A stretch of DNA of 64,000 bases from NCBI RefSeq assembly GCF_035325925.1, contig NZ_DAOKZA010000002.1:1-64000 (forward strand), in the 5' to 3' direction. Shown one piece after another: positions 8,829 to 17,080 of the stretch. The stretch is from Calidifontimicrobium sp035325925 (GTDB lineage: Bacteria > Pseudomonadota > Gammaproteobacteria > Burkholderiales > Burkholderiaceae_C). The translations under genes were made by a program, and so were the position numbers. Numbering within the stretch: the first letter of the stretch is position 1; the number at the start of each line of letters is the position of its first letter. The notes beneath the pieces were generated by a model that saw only the letters and a program-made list of their open reading frames with translations, did not search any database and had not been told where the DNA came from.

Positions 8829-9667
8829 TGGTTCGCGTTCGGGAAGAACAGTTGCTCGCCGCCGATCTTGTAGCCGGCGATCGCCGTCTGCCCGGCCGGC
8901 GAGACGATCCAGTCGGCGAAGGCCTGCGCGAGGTCCTTCTTCACGTGGGCGTGTCTGGCCGGGTTGACGACGATCACGCCGTACTGGTTGAACAGCCGCT
9001 TGTCGCCCTCGACGAGCACCGCGAGGTCGGCGCGGTTGCGAAAGCTCAGCCAGGTGCCGCGGTCGGCCAGCACGTAGGCATTGCTCGACGCGGCGATGTT
9101 CAGCGCCGGACCCATGCCGCAGCCGCACTCCTTGTAGCCCGCGGGCCTGGCGGCGGCGATGTCGATGCCGGCGGTCTTCCAGTAGCGCAGTTCGGCGGCG
9201 TGCGTGCCGCTCTTGTCGCCGCGCGAGACGAACGCGGCGCCCGACGTCGCGAGCTTGCCCAGCGCTGCGGTGATGTCCTTGCCGTGCGTGCGGGCGGGGT
9301 CGGAATTCGGTCCGATCAGCACGAAGTCGTTGTACATCACCGGGCGGCGCTGCAGCCCGAAGCCGTCGGCGACGAACTTCTCCTCGGCCACCTGGTCGTG
9401 CACGAAGACCACGTCGGCGTCGCCGCGGCGCGCCATGTCCAGCGCCTGCCCGGTGCCCAGCGCGACGACGCGCACGTCGATGCCGCTGGCCTGCTTGAAC
9501 TGCGGCAGCAGGTGGCCGAACAGGCCCGACTGCTCGGTCGACGTGGTCGACGCGACGACGATGAATTTGTCCTGCGCGTGCGCTGGGGCCAGGCCCAGCG
9601 TCGCGACGGCGGCCAGCGCAGCCAGTGCGCCGGCGACGCGGCGGCGGGCGGTGGAGTGGAAGGTCAT
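8825..9667 (-). CDS. tupA: Tungstate ABC transporter substrate-binding protein TupA
   Basis: The 280-residue protein has a Sec signal (hydrophobic stretch ending APAHAQ). The mature N terminus FIVVASTTSTEQSGLF carries the TTTS-like oxyanion motif characteristic of TupA. A second conserved element is SRGDKSGTHAAELRYW, and GYKECGCGMGPALNIA contains a Cys pair. TupA binds tungstate with very high affinity in the periplasm for the TupBC permease. Its ATG overlaps the tupC stop by four bases. A purine-rich stretch precedes the start (9668-9680). Confidence 0.92.
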   Translation of the reverse strand: MTFHSTARRRVAGALAALAAVATLGLAPAHAQDKFIVVASTTSTEQSGLFGHLLPQFKQASGIDVRVVALGTGQALDMARRGDADVVFVHDQVAEEKFVADGFGLQRRPVMYNDFVLIGPNSDPARTHGKDITAALGKLATSGAAFVSRGDKSGTHAAELRYWKTAGIDIAAARPAGYKECGCGMGPALNIAASSNAYVLADRGTWLSFRNRADLAVLVEGDKRLFNQYGVIVVNPARHAHVKKDLAQAFADWIVSPAGQTAIAGYKIGGEQLFFPNANQ

Positions 9668-10425
9668 GGCAGTTCTCCTTGGAGGAATTGCGCCGCCTCG
9701 TGGGGCAGCGGGTCGTGGAAGAAGCTTGCGGTGGGGCGATCGACGACCAGGCGCCCCTGCTCGAGATAGATCACGCGGCTGGCCAGGCGCTTGACCTGGC
9801 CCAGGTTGTGGCTGCTCATCACCACCGTCACGCCCTCAGCGGCGAACTCGGTGATCAGCGCCTCGATGTCGTGCTTGGCGTGCGGGTCGAGGCTGGCGGT
9901 GGGTTCGTCGAGGAACAGCAGCTGCGGCTGCACCGCCCAGGCGCGCGCCAGCGCCACGCGCTGCTGCTGCCCGCCCGAGAGCACACGTGCCGGACGTTGC
10001 GCCTCGCCCTGCAGCCCGACGCGCGCCAGCGCCGCCAGCGCGCGCTCGCGGCGCCCGGCGCGCGGCACCCCGGCCAGCCACAGCGCCAGCTCGACGTTGT
10101 GGCGCACCGACAGGCGCAGCAGGAACGGGCGCTGGAACAGCATCGCCTGGCGCGGCTCGCGGCCCTGCGGCAGGCGGCGCACGCCGCCGCCCAGGTGCTC
10201 GGCGAGCTGCCCGTGCAGCAGGCGCAGCAGCGTGGTCTTGCCGCAGCCGTTGCTGCCGACCAGCGCGATGCGTTCGCCGGCGTGCACCGCCAGCGAGACC
10301 TCGTGCAGCACCGTGCGCGCGCCGAAGCGCACGCTGGCGCGATCGAGCGCGATCAGCGCGTCGCCGGCACGCGAGGCCGCCGACGGCGCCTGTGGCGGCG
10401 CGGCGACGGCCGCAGGCACGCTCAC
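9664..10425 (-). CDS. tupC: Tungstate ABC transporter ATP-binding protein TupC
   Basis: The 253-residue ABC ATPase has Walker A (GSNGCGKTTLL), Q-loop (AMLFQRPFLL), signature (LSGGQQQRVALARA), Walker B with catalytic Glu (LLFLDEPTASLD) and switch His (SSHNLGQVKRL). It energises tungstate uptake with TupB and TupA. The start is a GTG overlapping the tupB stop. An Ala/Pro-rich leader of about 25 residues precedes the domain, so a slightly later start is possible. It lies second in a four-gene operon with four-base overlaps. Confidence 0.9.
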   Translation of the reverse strand: MSVPAAVAAPPQAPSAASRAGDALIALDRASVRFGARTVLHEVSLAVHAGERIALVGSNGCGKTTLLRLLHGQLAEHLGGGVRRLPQGREPRQAMLFQRPFLLRLSVRHNVELALWLAGVPRAGRRERALAALARVGLQGEAQRPARVLSGGQQQRVALARAWAVQPQLLFLDEPTASLDPHAKHDIEALITEFAAEGVTVVMSSHNLGQVKRLASRVIYLEQGRLVVDRPTASFFHDPLPHEAAQFLQGELP

Positions 10426-11132
10426 CGCGCCGCCTCCTGCCCCAGCTGCAGGCGGCGCACGCCGGCGATGCCCAGGTTGATCAGCGCGACCACGCCGAGC
10501 AGCACGATGCCCAGCGCCAGCGCCAGCGGCAGATCGCCCTTGCTGGTCTCGAGCGCGATGGTGGTGGTCATCACGCGGGTGACGCCGGCGATGTTGCCGC
10601 CGACGATCATCACCGCGCCGACCTCGCTGATCGCGCGGCCGAACGCGGTGAGCACGATGGTCAGCAGCGCGGCGCGTTCGTGCACCAGCAGCAGCGCGGC
10701 GGCGAGCATCGGCGCGGCGCCCATCGAGCGCAGCTGCTCGCCGTTGCCGTGCATCGCGTCGGCCACCAGCTGGCGCGTCAGCGCGGTGACCAGCGGCAGC
10801 ACGAGCACGGTCTGCGCGACGACCATCGCCGCGGGCGTGAACAGCAGCCCGAGCTCGCCCAGCGGGCCCGAGCGAGACAGCAGCAGGTACACCGTGAGCC
10901 CGACGACCACCGGCGGCAGCGCCAGCAGCGTGTTCAGCGCCAGCACCAGCGCGCGGTGGCCGGGAAAGCGCGCCACCGCGAGCCAGGCGCCCGCGGCCAG
11001 CCCGATCAGCGCGCCGACCAGGCAGGCGCTGCCGCTGACCTGCAGCGACAGGACGACGACCTGCCACAGCGCGGCGTCGGCGCCGGCGATCAGCGCCGCC
11101 GCGGTGCTCAGGCTGTCGGCAAAGGCGCTCAT
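10422..11132 (-). CDS. tupB: Tungstate ABC transporter permease TupB
   Basis: The 236-residue inner-membrane permease has about five or six hydrophobic segments and the ABC-permease EAA-type loop (AFGRAISEVGAVMIVGGNI), which is strongly conserved in TupB/WtpB proteins. LLALPPVVVGLTVYLLLSRS is another family hallmark. It is the first gene of the tupB-tupC-tupA-modA operon, so the promoter should lie in 11133-11243. I saw no clear ModE box there. Confidence 0.9.
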   Translation of the reverse strand: MSAFADSLSTAAALIAGADAALWQVVVLSLQVSGSACLVGALIGLAAGAWLAVARFPGHRALVLALNTLLALPPVVVGLTVYLLLSRSGPLGELGLLFTPAAMVVAQTVLVLPLVTALTRQLVADAMHGNGEQLRSMGAAPMLAAALLLVHERAALLTIVLTAFGRAISEVGAVMIVGGNIAGVTRVMTTTIALETSKGDLPLALALGIVLLGVVALINLGIAGVRRLQLGQEAAR

Positions 11133-11243
11133 CGTCCCCGGATGCGGCTGCGGCCAAAGCGGCGCATTCTGGTCGAGCGCCGCCGACGCGGCGATATGTC
11201 GTCGCTTGCATAGCCCCGGGCGCGGCGCGCGCCGCGGGCCGCC

Positions 11244-12473
11244 TCAGAGCGCGCAGGAGCGAAAGCCGCAGAAGCCCTGATCGCGCGTCGGCGCGGCGAA
11301 GCGCCGCGCCTTGGGATGGCGCAGCGCCGGCGCCGTGAGCCACGACGCGCCGCGCAGCACGCGCCCCCCCGCGGCAGCCACCGCCGGCACGGCCGCGCCG
11401 CCGGGGTACGGGCGCGCGCGGTCGGCGACCCACTCCCACACGTCGCCCCAGGCGAAGCCGCGGCCGGTGGCCGTCGCCGCGGCGCGCTCCCACTCGGCTT
11501 CGGTGGGCAGCCTGCGCCCGGCCCAGCGGCACCAGGCCTCGGCCTCGAAGGCGCTGACGTGGCGCGCCGGCTGCGTGGCGGCGGCGCGCACCAGCCGATC
11601 CTGTTCGCGCAGCGCGACGCCGTGGCGCAGCTGCTCGACGTAGCGCGGGCAGCGCGGCCCCGCGTGCCGCACCTGCGCCTGCAGCCAGGCCCAGCCCTCG
11701 TCGCTCCACCAGCGCCGCTGGTCGTAGCCACCGTCCTCGACGAACTCGGCGTACTGCGCCCAGCTCACCGGCTGCGCGTCGATCTCGCCCTCGGGCAGCG
11801 CCACTTCGTGCGCCCACTGCTCGAGCGCCGGCACGAAGCCGCCCGGCGCGCTGCCCAGCGTCCAGCGGCGCGCCGGCAGCACGACGCGCTCGCGCGGCGA
11901 GCGCGTCGGCAGCGGCGCACGCAGCCCCTCGGTGCCGGCCGCCGGCAGCCCCAGCGCCTGCGCCAGTTCGGCCTGGGCCTCGTGCAGCCGCAGTTCGTGC
12001 TGCAGTGCGGCGCGGAACACGAACAGCGCGTCGTCGCCGTCGTCGCGCAGCTGCGCGAGCAGATCGAGCGTGGTCTCGAAGGTCGCCATCAACCACTGGC
12101 GCAGCGCGTCGCCTTCGGGCAGGTCGAGCGACCAGCGCTCGGCACGCGTGCTGGCCTGCGGGTGCCACCAGCGGTCGGCGTCGGGCTCGATCGACGCCAG
12201 CCGGGGGCCCTGCGGGTCGGCGGCGGCGCCGCGCGCGCGCTGCACGTGGCGCGCGATCCACCAGTCCTGGAACCAGCCCGCGTGGCCGGCCAGCCACTGC
12301 GGCGGGCTGAAGCGCTCGGCGTCCTCGCAGCCGGCGGCGCGCGCGCCGTGCGACTCGAACGCAGCGAGCCACTGCAGCGTGCGGTTGCGCGCGCGCATCA
12401 GCGCCAGCGACAGCAGTTCGCGCCCGCCGTGGCGCAGCACGTCGGGGTCGTCGGCTTCGGGCACCGCGGTCAT
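11244..12473 (-). CDS. EgtB/SenA-like nonheme iron enzyme (DinB_2 + FGE-sulfatase fold)
   Basis: The 409-residue protein has a DinB_2-like N-terminal half with candidate iron ligands H64 (GHAGWFQDWW) and H159/H164 (QHELRLHEA). The C-terminal formylglycine-generating-enzyme-like half has AEAWCRWAGRRLPTEAEWER, WGDVWEWVADR and a VLRGASW ... GFCGFRSCAL ending. This is the architecture of EgtB (ergothioneine) and SenA (selenoneine) sulfoxide/selenoxide-forming enzymes. The C terminus resembles the EgtB-related group to which SenA belongs. No egtD, senB or senC is adjacent. A CATAAT hexamer (minus strand, 12485-12490) sits 11 bases from the ATG. Confidence 0.75.
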   Translation of the reverse strand: MTAVPEADDPDVLRHGGRELLSLALMRARNRTLQWLAAFESHGARAAGCEDAERFSPPQWLAGHAGWFQDWWIARHVQRARGAAADPQGPRLASIEPDADRWWHPQASTRAERWSLDLPEGDALRQWLMATFETTLDLLAQLRDDGDDALFVFRAALQHELRLHEAQAELAQALGLPAAGTEGLRAPLPTRSPRERVVLPARRWTLGSAPGGFVPALEQWAHEVALPEGEIDAQPVSWAQYAEFVEDGGYDQRRWWSDEGWAWLQAQVRHAGPRCPRYVEQLRHGVALREQDRLVRAAATQPARHVSAFEAEAWCRWAGRRLPTEAEWERAAATATGRGFAWGDVWEWVADRARPYPGGAAVPAVAAAGGRVLRGASWLTAPALRHPKARRFAAPTRDQGFCGFRSCAL

Positions 12474-12578
12474 CGCTGCACGGCATTATGGGCAGCCGGC
12501 CCTTGTCGCCGCAGGGACAGGGCACGATCGAACGAGCGTGCTAAAAACGCCGACCCGAGCTTGTCGTACGGAGACCGC

Positions 12579-13781
12579 ATGAACCTGAACTTCACCGCGG
12601 AGGAGCTCGCCTTCCGCCAGGAAATCCGGCAGTGGGTGGCCGAGAACCTGCCGCCCGACATCAGCCACAAGGTGCACCACGCGCTGCGCCTGAGCCGCGA
12701 CGACCTGCAGCGCTGGGCCAGGATCCTGGGCAAGAAGGGCTGGCTCGGCTGGGGCTGGCCGAAGCAGTTCGGCGGGCCCGGCTGGAACGCGGTGCAGAAG
12801 CACCTGTTCGAGGAAGAGTGCGCGCTGGCCGGCGCGCCGCGCGTGGTGCCCTTCGGACCGGTCATGGTCGCCCCCGTCATCATGGCCTTCGGCACGCCCG
12901 AGCAGCACAAGCGCTTCCTGCCCGGCATCGCCAGCGGCGAGGTGTGGTGGAGCCAGGGCTACAGCGAGCCGGGCTCGGGGTCGGACCTGGCGAGCCTGAA
13001 GACGCGCGCCGAACGCGTCGGCGACAAGTACATCGTCAACGGCCAGAAGACCTGGACCACGCTCGGCCAGTACGGCGAGTGGATCTTCTGCCTGGTGCGC
13101 ACCTCCACCGAAGGCAAGCCGCAGACCGGCATCAGCTTCCTGCTCATCGACATGAAGAGCCCGGGCATCACCGTCAAGCCGATCGTGCTGCTCGACGGCG
13201 AGCCCGAGGTCAACGAGGTGTTCTTCGACAACGTCGAGGTGCCGGCCGAGAACCTGATCGGCGAGGAGAACAAGGGCTGGACCTACGCCAAGCACCTGCT
13301 GGCACACGAGCGCACCAACATCGCCGACGTCAACCGCGCCAAGCGCGAGCTCGAGCGGCTGAAGCGCATCGCGAAGGCCGAGGGGCTCTGGGAGGACCTG
13401 CGCTTTCGCGACCAGATCGCGCTGCTCGAGGTCGACGTCGTCGCGCTCGAGATGCTGGTGCTGCGCGTGCTCTCGGCCGAGAAGAGCGGCAAGCAGAGCC
13501 TGGACATCGCGGGGTTGCTGAAGATCCGCGGCAGCGAGATCCAGCAGCGCTACACCGAGCTGATGATGCTCGCCGGCGGGCCGCTGTCGGTGCCGTTCAT
13601 CCACGAGGCGATGGAGGCGGGCTGGCAGGGCGACCAGGCGCTCGGCGGCCTGTGGCCGGGCGGCGCCGCGCACTGCGCGCCGCTCGCGGCCACGTACTTC
13701 AACTACCGCAAGACGACGATCTACGGCGGCTCCAACGAGGTCCAGCGCAACATCGTCGCGCAGACCGTGCTCGGCAGCTGA
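12579..13781 (+). CDS. Acyl-CoA dehydrogenase, large-subunit type
   Basis: This 400-residue flavoprotein has N-terminal, middle and C-terminal acyl-CoA dehydrogenase domains. Visible hallmarks are GWGWPKQFGGPGW, WWSQGYSEPGSGSDLASLKT, NGQKTWTT and the C-terminal IYGGSNEVQRNIVAQTVLG. It resembles PimC-type large subunits that act with a smaller partner. The next gene encodes such a partner, so the two probably form a heteromeric dehydrogenase for a branched, dicarboxylic or cyclic acyl-CoA. A ggagac ribosome binding site precedes the ATG. A hairpin lies between it and the partner gene. Confidence 0.9.
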   Translation: MNLNFTAEELAFRQEIRQWVAENLPPDISHKVHHALRLSRDDLQRWARILGKKGWLGWGWPKQFGGPGWNAVQKHLFEEECALAGAPRVVPFGPVMVAPVIMAFGTPEQHKRFLPGIASGEVWWSQGYSEPGSGSDLASLKTRAERVGDKYIVNGQKTWTTLGQYGEWIFCLVRTSTEGKPQTGISFLLIDMKSPGITVKPIVLLDGEPEVNEVFFDNVEVPAENLIGEENKGWTYAKHLLAHERTNIADVNRAKRELERLKRIAKAEGLWEDLRFRDQIALLEVDVVALEMLVLRVLSAEKSGKQSLDIAGLLKIRGSEIQQRYTELMMLAGGPLSVPFIHEAMEAGWQGDQALGGLWPGGAAHCAPLAATYFNYRKTTIYGGSNEVQRNIVAQTVLGS

Positions 13782-13832
13782 GACGCGCCCCACGAAGCGC
13801 CTTCGGCTGCCGGAAGACAACGCTCTCTTGCG

Positions 13833-13851
13833 ATGCCGCCCGGGGCGGCAT
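13833..13851 (+). promoter_or_regulatory. Perfect 9-bp inverted repeat before the second dehydrogenase gene
   Basis: ATGCCGCCC (13833-13841) and GGGCGGCAT (13843-13851) are perfect inverted complements around one G. The right arm ends directly against the purine-rich ggagac that should be the ribosome binding site of the gene at 13864. There is no T-tract, so a translational or mRNA-stability role is more likely than termination. Confidence 0.55.
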
Positions 13852-13863
13852 GGAGACACTGAC

Positions 13864-14979
13864 ATGGACTTCGACTTCACCGACGACCAGAACGCGCTGC
13901 GCGACGCCGTGCAGCGCTGGGTGGACAAGGACTTCGGCTTCGAGCGCCGGCACGCGATCGCGAAGGCCGGCGGGCGCACGCGCGACGTCTGGGGCGAACT
14001 GGCCGCGCTCGGGCTGACCGGGCTGGCCGTGCCGCCCGAGCACGGCGGCATGGGCTTCGGCGCCGTCGAGGCGATGGTGGTCATGGAAGAACTCGGCCGC
14101 GGGCTGGTCAACGCGCCGTACGCGCAGGGGGCGCTGGTGGCGCCGTCGCTGCTGGCGCACGCCGACGACGCGACCATGGCCGCATGGCTGCCGAGGGTCG
14201 CCGACGGCTCGGCGCTGGTGGTGCTGGCGCACCAGGAGCGCGGCGCGCGCTACCGCATCGACCAGGTCGCCACGCGTGCCGTCGACGCCGGCGGCCACTG
14301 GACGCTGTCGGGCACGAAGAACGTGGTGCCCGCCGGCGACGAGGCCGACGCCTTCGTCGTGCCAGCGCACAGCGGCAGCGGCATCCACCTGTTCCTCGTC
14401 GCCCGCGACGCGCCCGGGCTGACGCGGCGCGGCTACCCGACACAGGACGGCGCGCGCGCTGCCGAGCTGACGCTGGCCGACACGCCGGCCACGCTGGTCG
14501 CGCGCGACGGCTTCGCGATGCTCGAGCGCGCGGTCGACGTCGGCATCGCCGCCGCCTGCGCCGAAGGCGTCGGGCTGATGGACCGGCTGGTGGCGATCAC
14601 CGTCGAGTACATGAACACCCGCAGGCAGTTCGGCGTGCCGATCGCCAGCTTCCAGGCGCTGCGCCACCGCGTCGCCGACGTGAAGATGCAGCTCGAGCTG
14701 GCGCGCTCGATGAGCTACTTCGCCACGCTGCGGCTCGGCGACGAACCGGCGGCGCGCCGACGCGCGCTGTCGCAGGCCAAGGTGCAGCTCGGCCAGAGCA
14801 TGCGCTTCGTCGGCCAGCAGTGCATCCAGCTGCACGGCGGCATCGGCGTGACCGACGAGTACGTCGCCAGCCACTACTTCAAGCGGCTGACCGTGCTCGA
14901 GATGAGCTTCGGCGACACGCTGCACCACCTCGGCGAGGTCAGCGCACGCATGGGCGACACCGCCGGCGTGTTCGCCTGA
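13864..14979 (+). CDS. Acyl-CoA dehydrogenase, small-subunit type
   Basis: The 371-residue acyl-CoA dehydrogenase resembles the PimD-type partner subunit: DFTDDQNALRDAVQRWVDKD at the N terminus, LAVPPEHGGMGFG, and a C terminus with QQCIQLHGGIGVTDEYVASHYFKRL. The usual substrate-side EPGSGSD-like motif is weak (LVVLAHQERGARYR), as expected for a partner that may have lost part of the active site. The gene starts 82 bases after the large-subunit gene on the same strand. It converges on the unknown gene ending at 15001. Confidence 0.88.
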   Translation: MDFDFTDDQNALRDAVQRWVDKDFGFERRHAIAKAGGRTRDVWGELAALGLTGLAVPPEHGGMGFGAVEAMVVMEELGRGLVNAPYAQGALVAPSLLAHADDATMAAWLPRVADGSALVVLAHQERGARYRIDQVATRAVDAGGHWTLSGTKNVVPAGDEADAFVVPAHSGSGIHLFLVARDAPGLTRRGYPTQDGARAAELTLADTPATLVARDGFAMLERAVDVGIAAACAEGVGLMDRLVAITVEYMNTRRQFGVPIASFQALRHRVADVKMQLELARSMSYFATLRLGDEPAARRRALSQAKVQLGQSMRFVGQQCIQLHGGIGVTDEYVASHYFKRLTVLEMSFGDTLHHLGEVSARMGDTAGVFA

Positions 14980-15000
14980 CGTCCGGGCGGCTGCCGACCC

Positions 15001-15477
15001 TCAGCGCGGCGGGCCGCGTTCGGCGCCCTGTGCGTCGCCCGCGCTCACGCGGTCGAAGCCGAGATGGTGCATGCACTCGCGCAGGATGATCAGCGCGGCG
15101 GCGATGTCGAGGCCTCGAGGCAGCTCGGCTGCGGCGATCGGCGTGCCGAGCGTGCGCGAGGCGAGCCGCTGGAACAGCCGCTCGACGGCGTCGCGGTCGA
15201 GGCCGACGCCCGGCGCGCCGAGTCCCGGCAGCGCCAGCAACGACGCGTGCGCCGTCACGAGCCGGCTCGCGTCGGCGCCCAGCCGGCGCCACCCGGTCAA
15301 CGCGTCCTCGACGAGATCGATCGCCCGTTCGAGCTCGGCCGGCGTCGGCGGGTCGTGGCGCAGCACGTCGTCGGCCAGGCCGCGCGGCCCGACCGCCAGC
15401 GTGACCGTTCGACCGTCGCCGAACTCCAGCCGTGTCGACCGCGGCTGCAGCCGCAGGTGGACCGCCGGCGCGGTCAT
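15001..15477 (-). CDS. Unknown protein, translationally coupled
   Basis: I do not recognise this 158-residue protein. It opens with a basic beta-like segment (VHLRLQPRSTRLEFGDGR) and RGLADDVLRHDPPTPAELE. Its middle is helical (AIDLVEDALTGWRRLG) and the C terminus has a hydrophobic helix (IAAALIILRECMHHLGF). There is no signal peptide or clear membrane helix. Its ATG overlaps the stop of the upstream small gene (ATGA). It is the last gene of a doxX-led chain of three, which suggests co-translation and perhaps a shared complex or pathway. Confidence 0.7.
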   Translation of the reverse strand: MTAPAVHLRLQPRSTRLEFGDGRTVTLAVGPRGLADDVLRHDPPTPAELERAIDLVEDALTGWRRLGADASRLVTAHASLLALPGLGAPGVGLDRDAVERLFQRLASRTLGTPIAAAELPRGLDIAAALIILRECMHHLGFDRVSAGDAQGAERGPPR

Positions 15478-15826
15478 GGCCGGGGCCACGCCGGGTGGGC
15501 GGCCACGCGCCGCACGACCCGCGCCTCGATGCCAGGGCCGAAGCCGCGCGGGTCGGGCCGGCGCACGCTGGCGGCCCCGGCCACCGGATCGAGTTCGGCG
15601 AGCGTGTCGCCGCACATGGGCCGGCTCGCGGTGCCGGCGGCAACGACCGGGCGCACCCGGGGCGCGGACCCGCCGAAGTCGGGCAGATCGGTGCCGCGGT
15701 GGTCGCGGAACCCGGCCAGGCTGCGCGTCAGGCGGCCCGGCGCCGTCGAAACCGCCCCGGCCTGTCCGGGCGCGGGCGCGAACGTTGGCGCGCCTTGCGA
15801 CCCGAACCGTCCGGGCAGGCGTGCCA

Positions 15827-15827
<1 letters not shown>
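15474..15827 (-). CDS. Unknown small protein between doxX and the 158-residue gene
   Basis: The 117-residue protein is rich in Arg, Pro, Gly and Ala, with no family I recognise. RGTDLPDFGGSAPRVRPVVA and PMCGDTLAELDPVAG are its more ordered-looking parts. Both ends are coupled: the ATG at 15827 (or a GTG at 15830) touches the doxX stop, and its own stop overlaps the next ATG. Codon use does not look different from its neighbours. The coupling favours a real gene, but the low complexity keeps confidence moderate. Confidence 0.55.
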
Positions 15828-16276
<449 letters not shown>

Positions 16277-16320
16277 CGAAGTCTCCGAAGGTTGCGGTCG
16301 TTGAGTGGCGTCAGAGGGGT

Positions 16321-16953
16321 TCATGCCTTGCGGATCCACACCGGCGCGATGCCGGTGCCCAGACCGGCGCCATAGCCGAGGTAGATGTTCAGACCGGCCA
16401 CCGGCTCGAGGTAGCGCGCGTTCTTCAGCGGTCCGGCGTCGACCACGCCGAAGCCGATGCTCTCGGCGATGACACGCGCGGTGTGCTTCGCGCGCTCGCT
16501 GTCGCCGGCGACGAACACGTCGACCCTGCGGCCATCGCCGAAGTCGGCGCCTTCGGCGAGCACCTGGGCGAACACGGTGTTGAACGCCTTGACGACCTCG
16601 GCGCCGGGCACCGCCTTGGCGATCTCCTCGGCCGCCGACGTGTCGTGCCCGATCGTCAGGCCCATGTAGTCGACCGTCAGCGGATTGGTGATGTCGACGA
16701 CGACCGTGCCCGTCACGTCGCCGACGCTGCGCAGCGCGTCGACCGCATCGCCGTAACCGGTGGCGAGCACGACGGCGTCGGCGCCGTCGGCGGCACCGGC
16801 GACGGGCACGGCCCGCGCGCCGGCGTGCGCCGCGGCAACCTGCGCGGCCTTGGCGGCGTCGCGCGCCGTGACGCTGACCTGATGGCCGGCGCGGGTGAGT
16901 TGCTTGACGAAGGCTGCGCCCATGTTGCCGGCGCCGATGACGGTGATCTTCAT
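16321..16953 (-). CDS. NADPH-dependent F420 reductase-like oxidoreductase
   Basis: The 210-residue protein has a Rossmann fold beginning MKITVIGAGNMGAAFVKQL with an RD pair after beta-2 (SVTARDAAKA) that suits NADPH. DITNPLTVDYM, VKAFNTVFAQVL and VFVAGDSERAKHTARVI are typical of the F420 reductase/NADP oxidoreductase coenzyme-binding family (PF03807). In F420-free Burkholderiales the physiological acceptor is not known. It is divergently transcribed from the LysR gene across a 127-base region holding a palindrome, so it is the probable target of that regulator together with doxX and the two unknown genes. Confidence 0.85.
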   Translation of the reverse strand: MKITVIGAGNMGAAFVKQLTRAGHQVSVTARDAAKAAQVAAAHAGARAVPVAGAADGADAVVLATGYGDAVDALRSVGDVTGTVVVDITNPLTVDYMGLTIGHDTSAAEEIAKAVPGAEVVKAFNTVFAQVLAEGADFGDGRRVDVFVAGDSERAKHTARVIAESIGFGVVDAGPLKNARYLEPVAGLNIYLGYGAGLGTGIAPVWIRKA

Positions 16954-17021
16954 GAAGGGGGTCTCCTGGGGTTGAATGCAGCACGGTGGCTGCGATGGCT
17001 GAACTCTAGGTGTCCTGACTT

Positions 17022-17059
17022 GTGAGATAAATATGCATTTCTGATACTTTTTATCCCAC
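17022..17059. promoter_or_regulatory. AT-rich inverted repeat, candidate LysR operator
   Basis: GTGAGATAAA (17022-17031) and TTTATCCCAC (17050-17059) are inverted with one mismatch in ten and an 18-base spacer. The block is the most AT-rich stretch in the window. It lies between two divergent genes and ends 21 bases before the LysR start, the expected place for an autoregulatory site and for the promoter of the opposite gene. Confidence 0.55.
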
Positions 17060-17080
17060 GAATTGGGACAATCGACCGTC

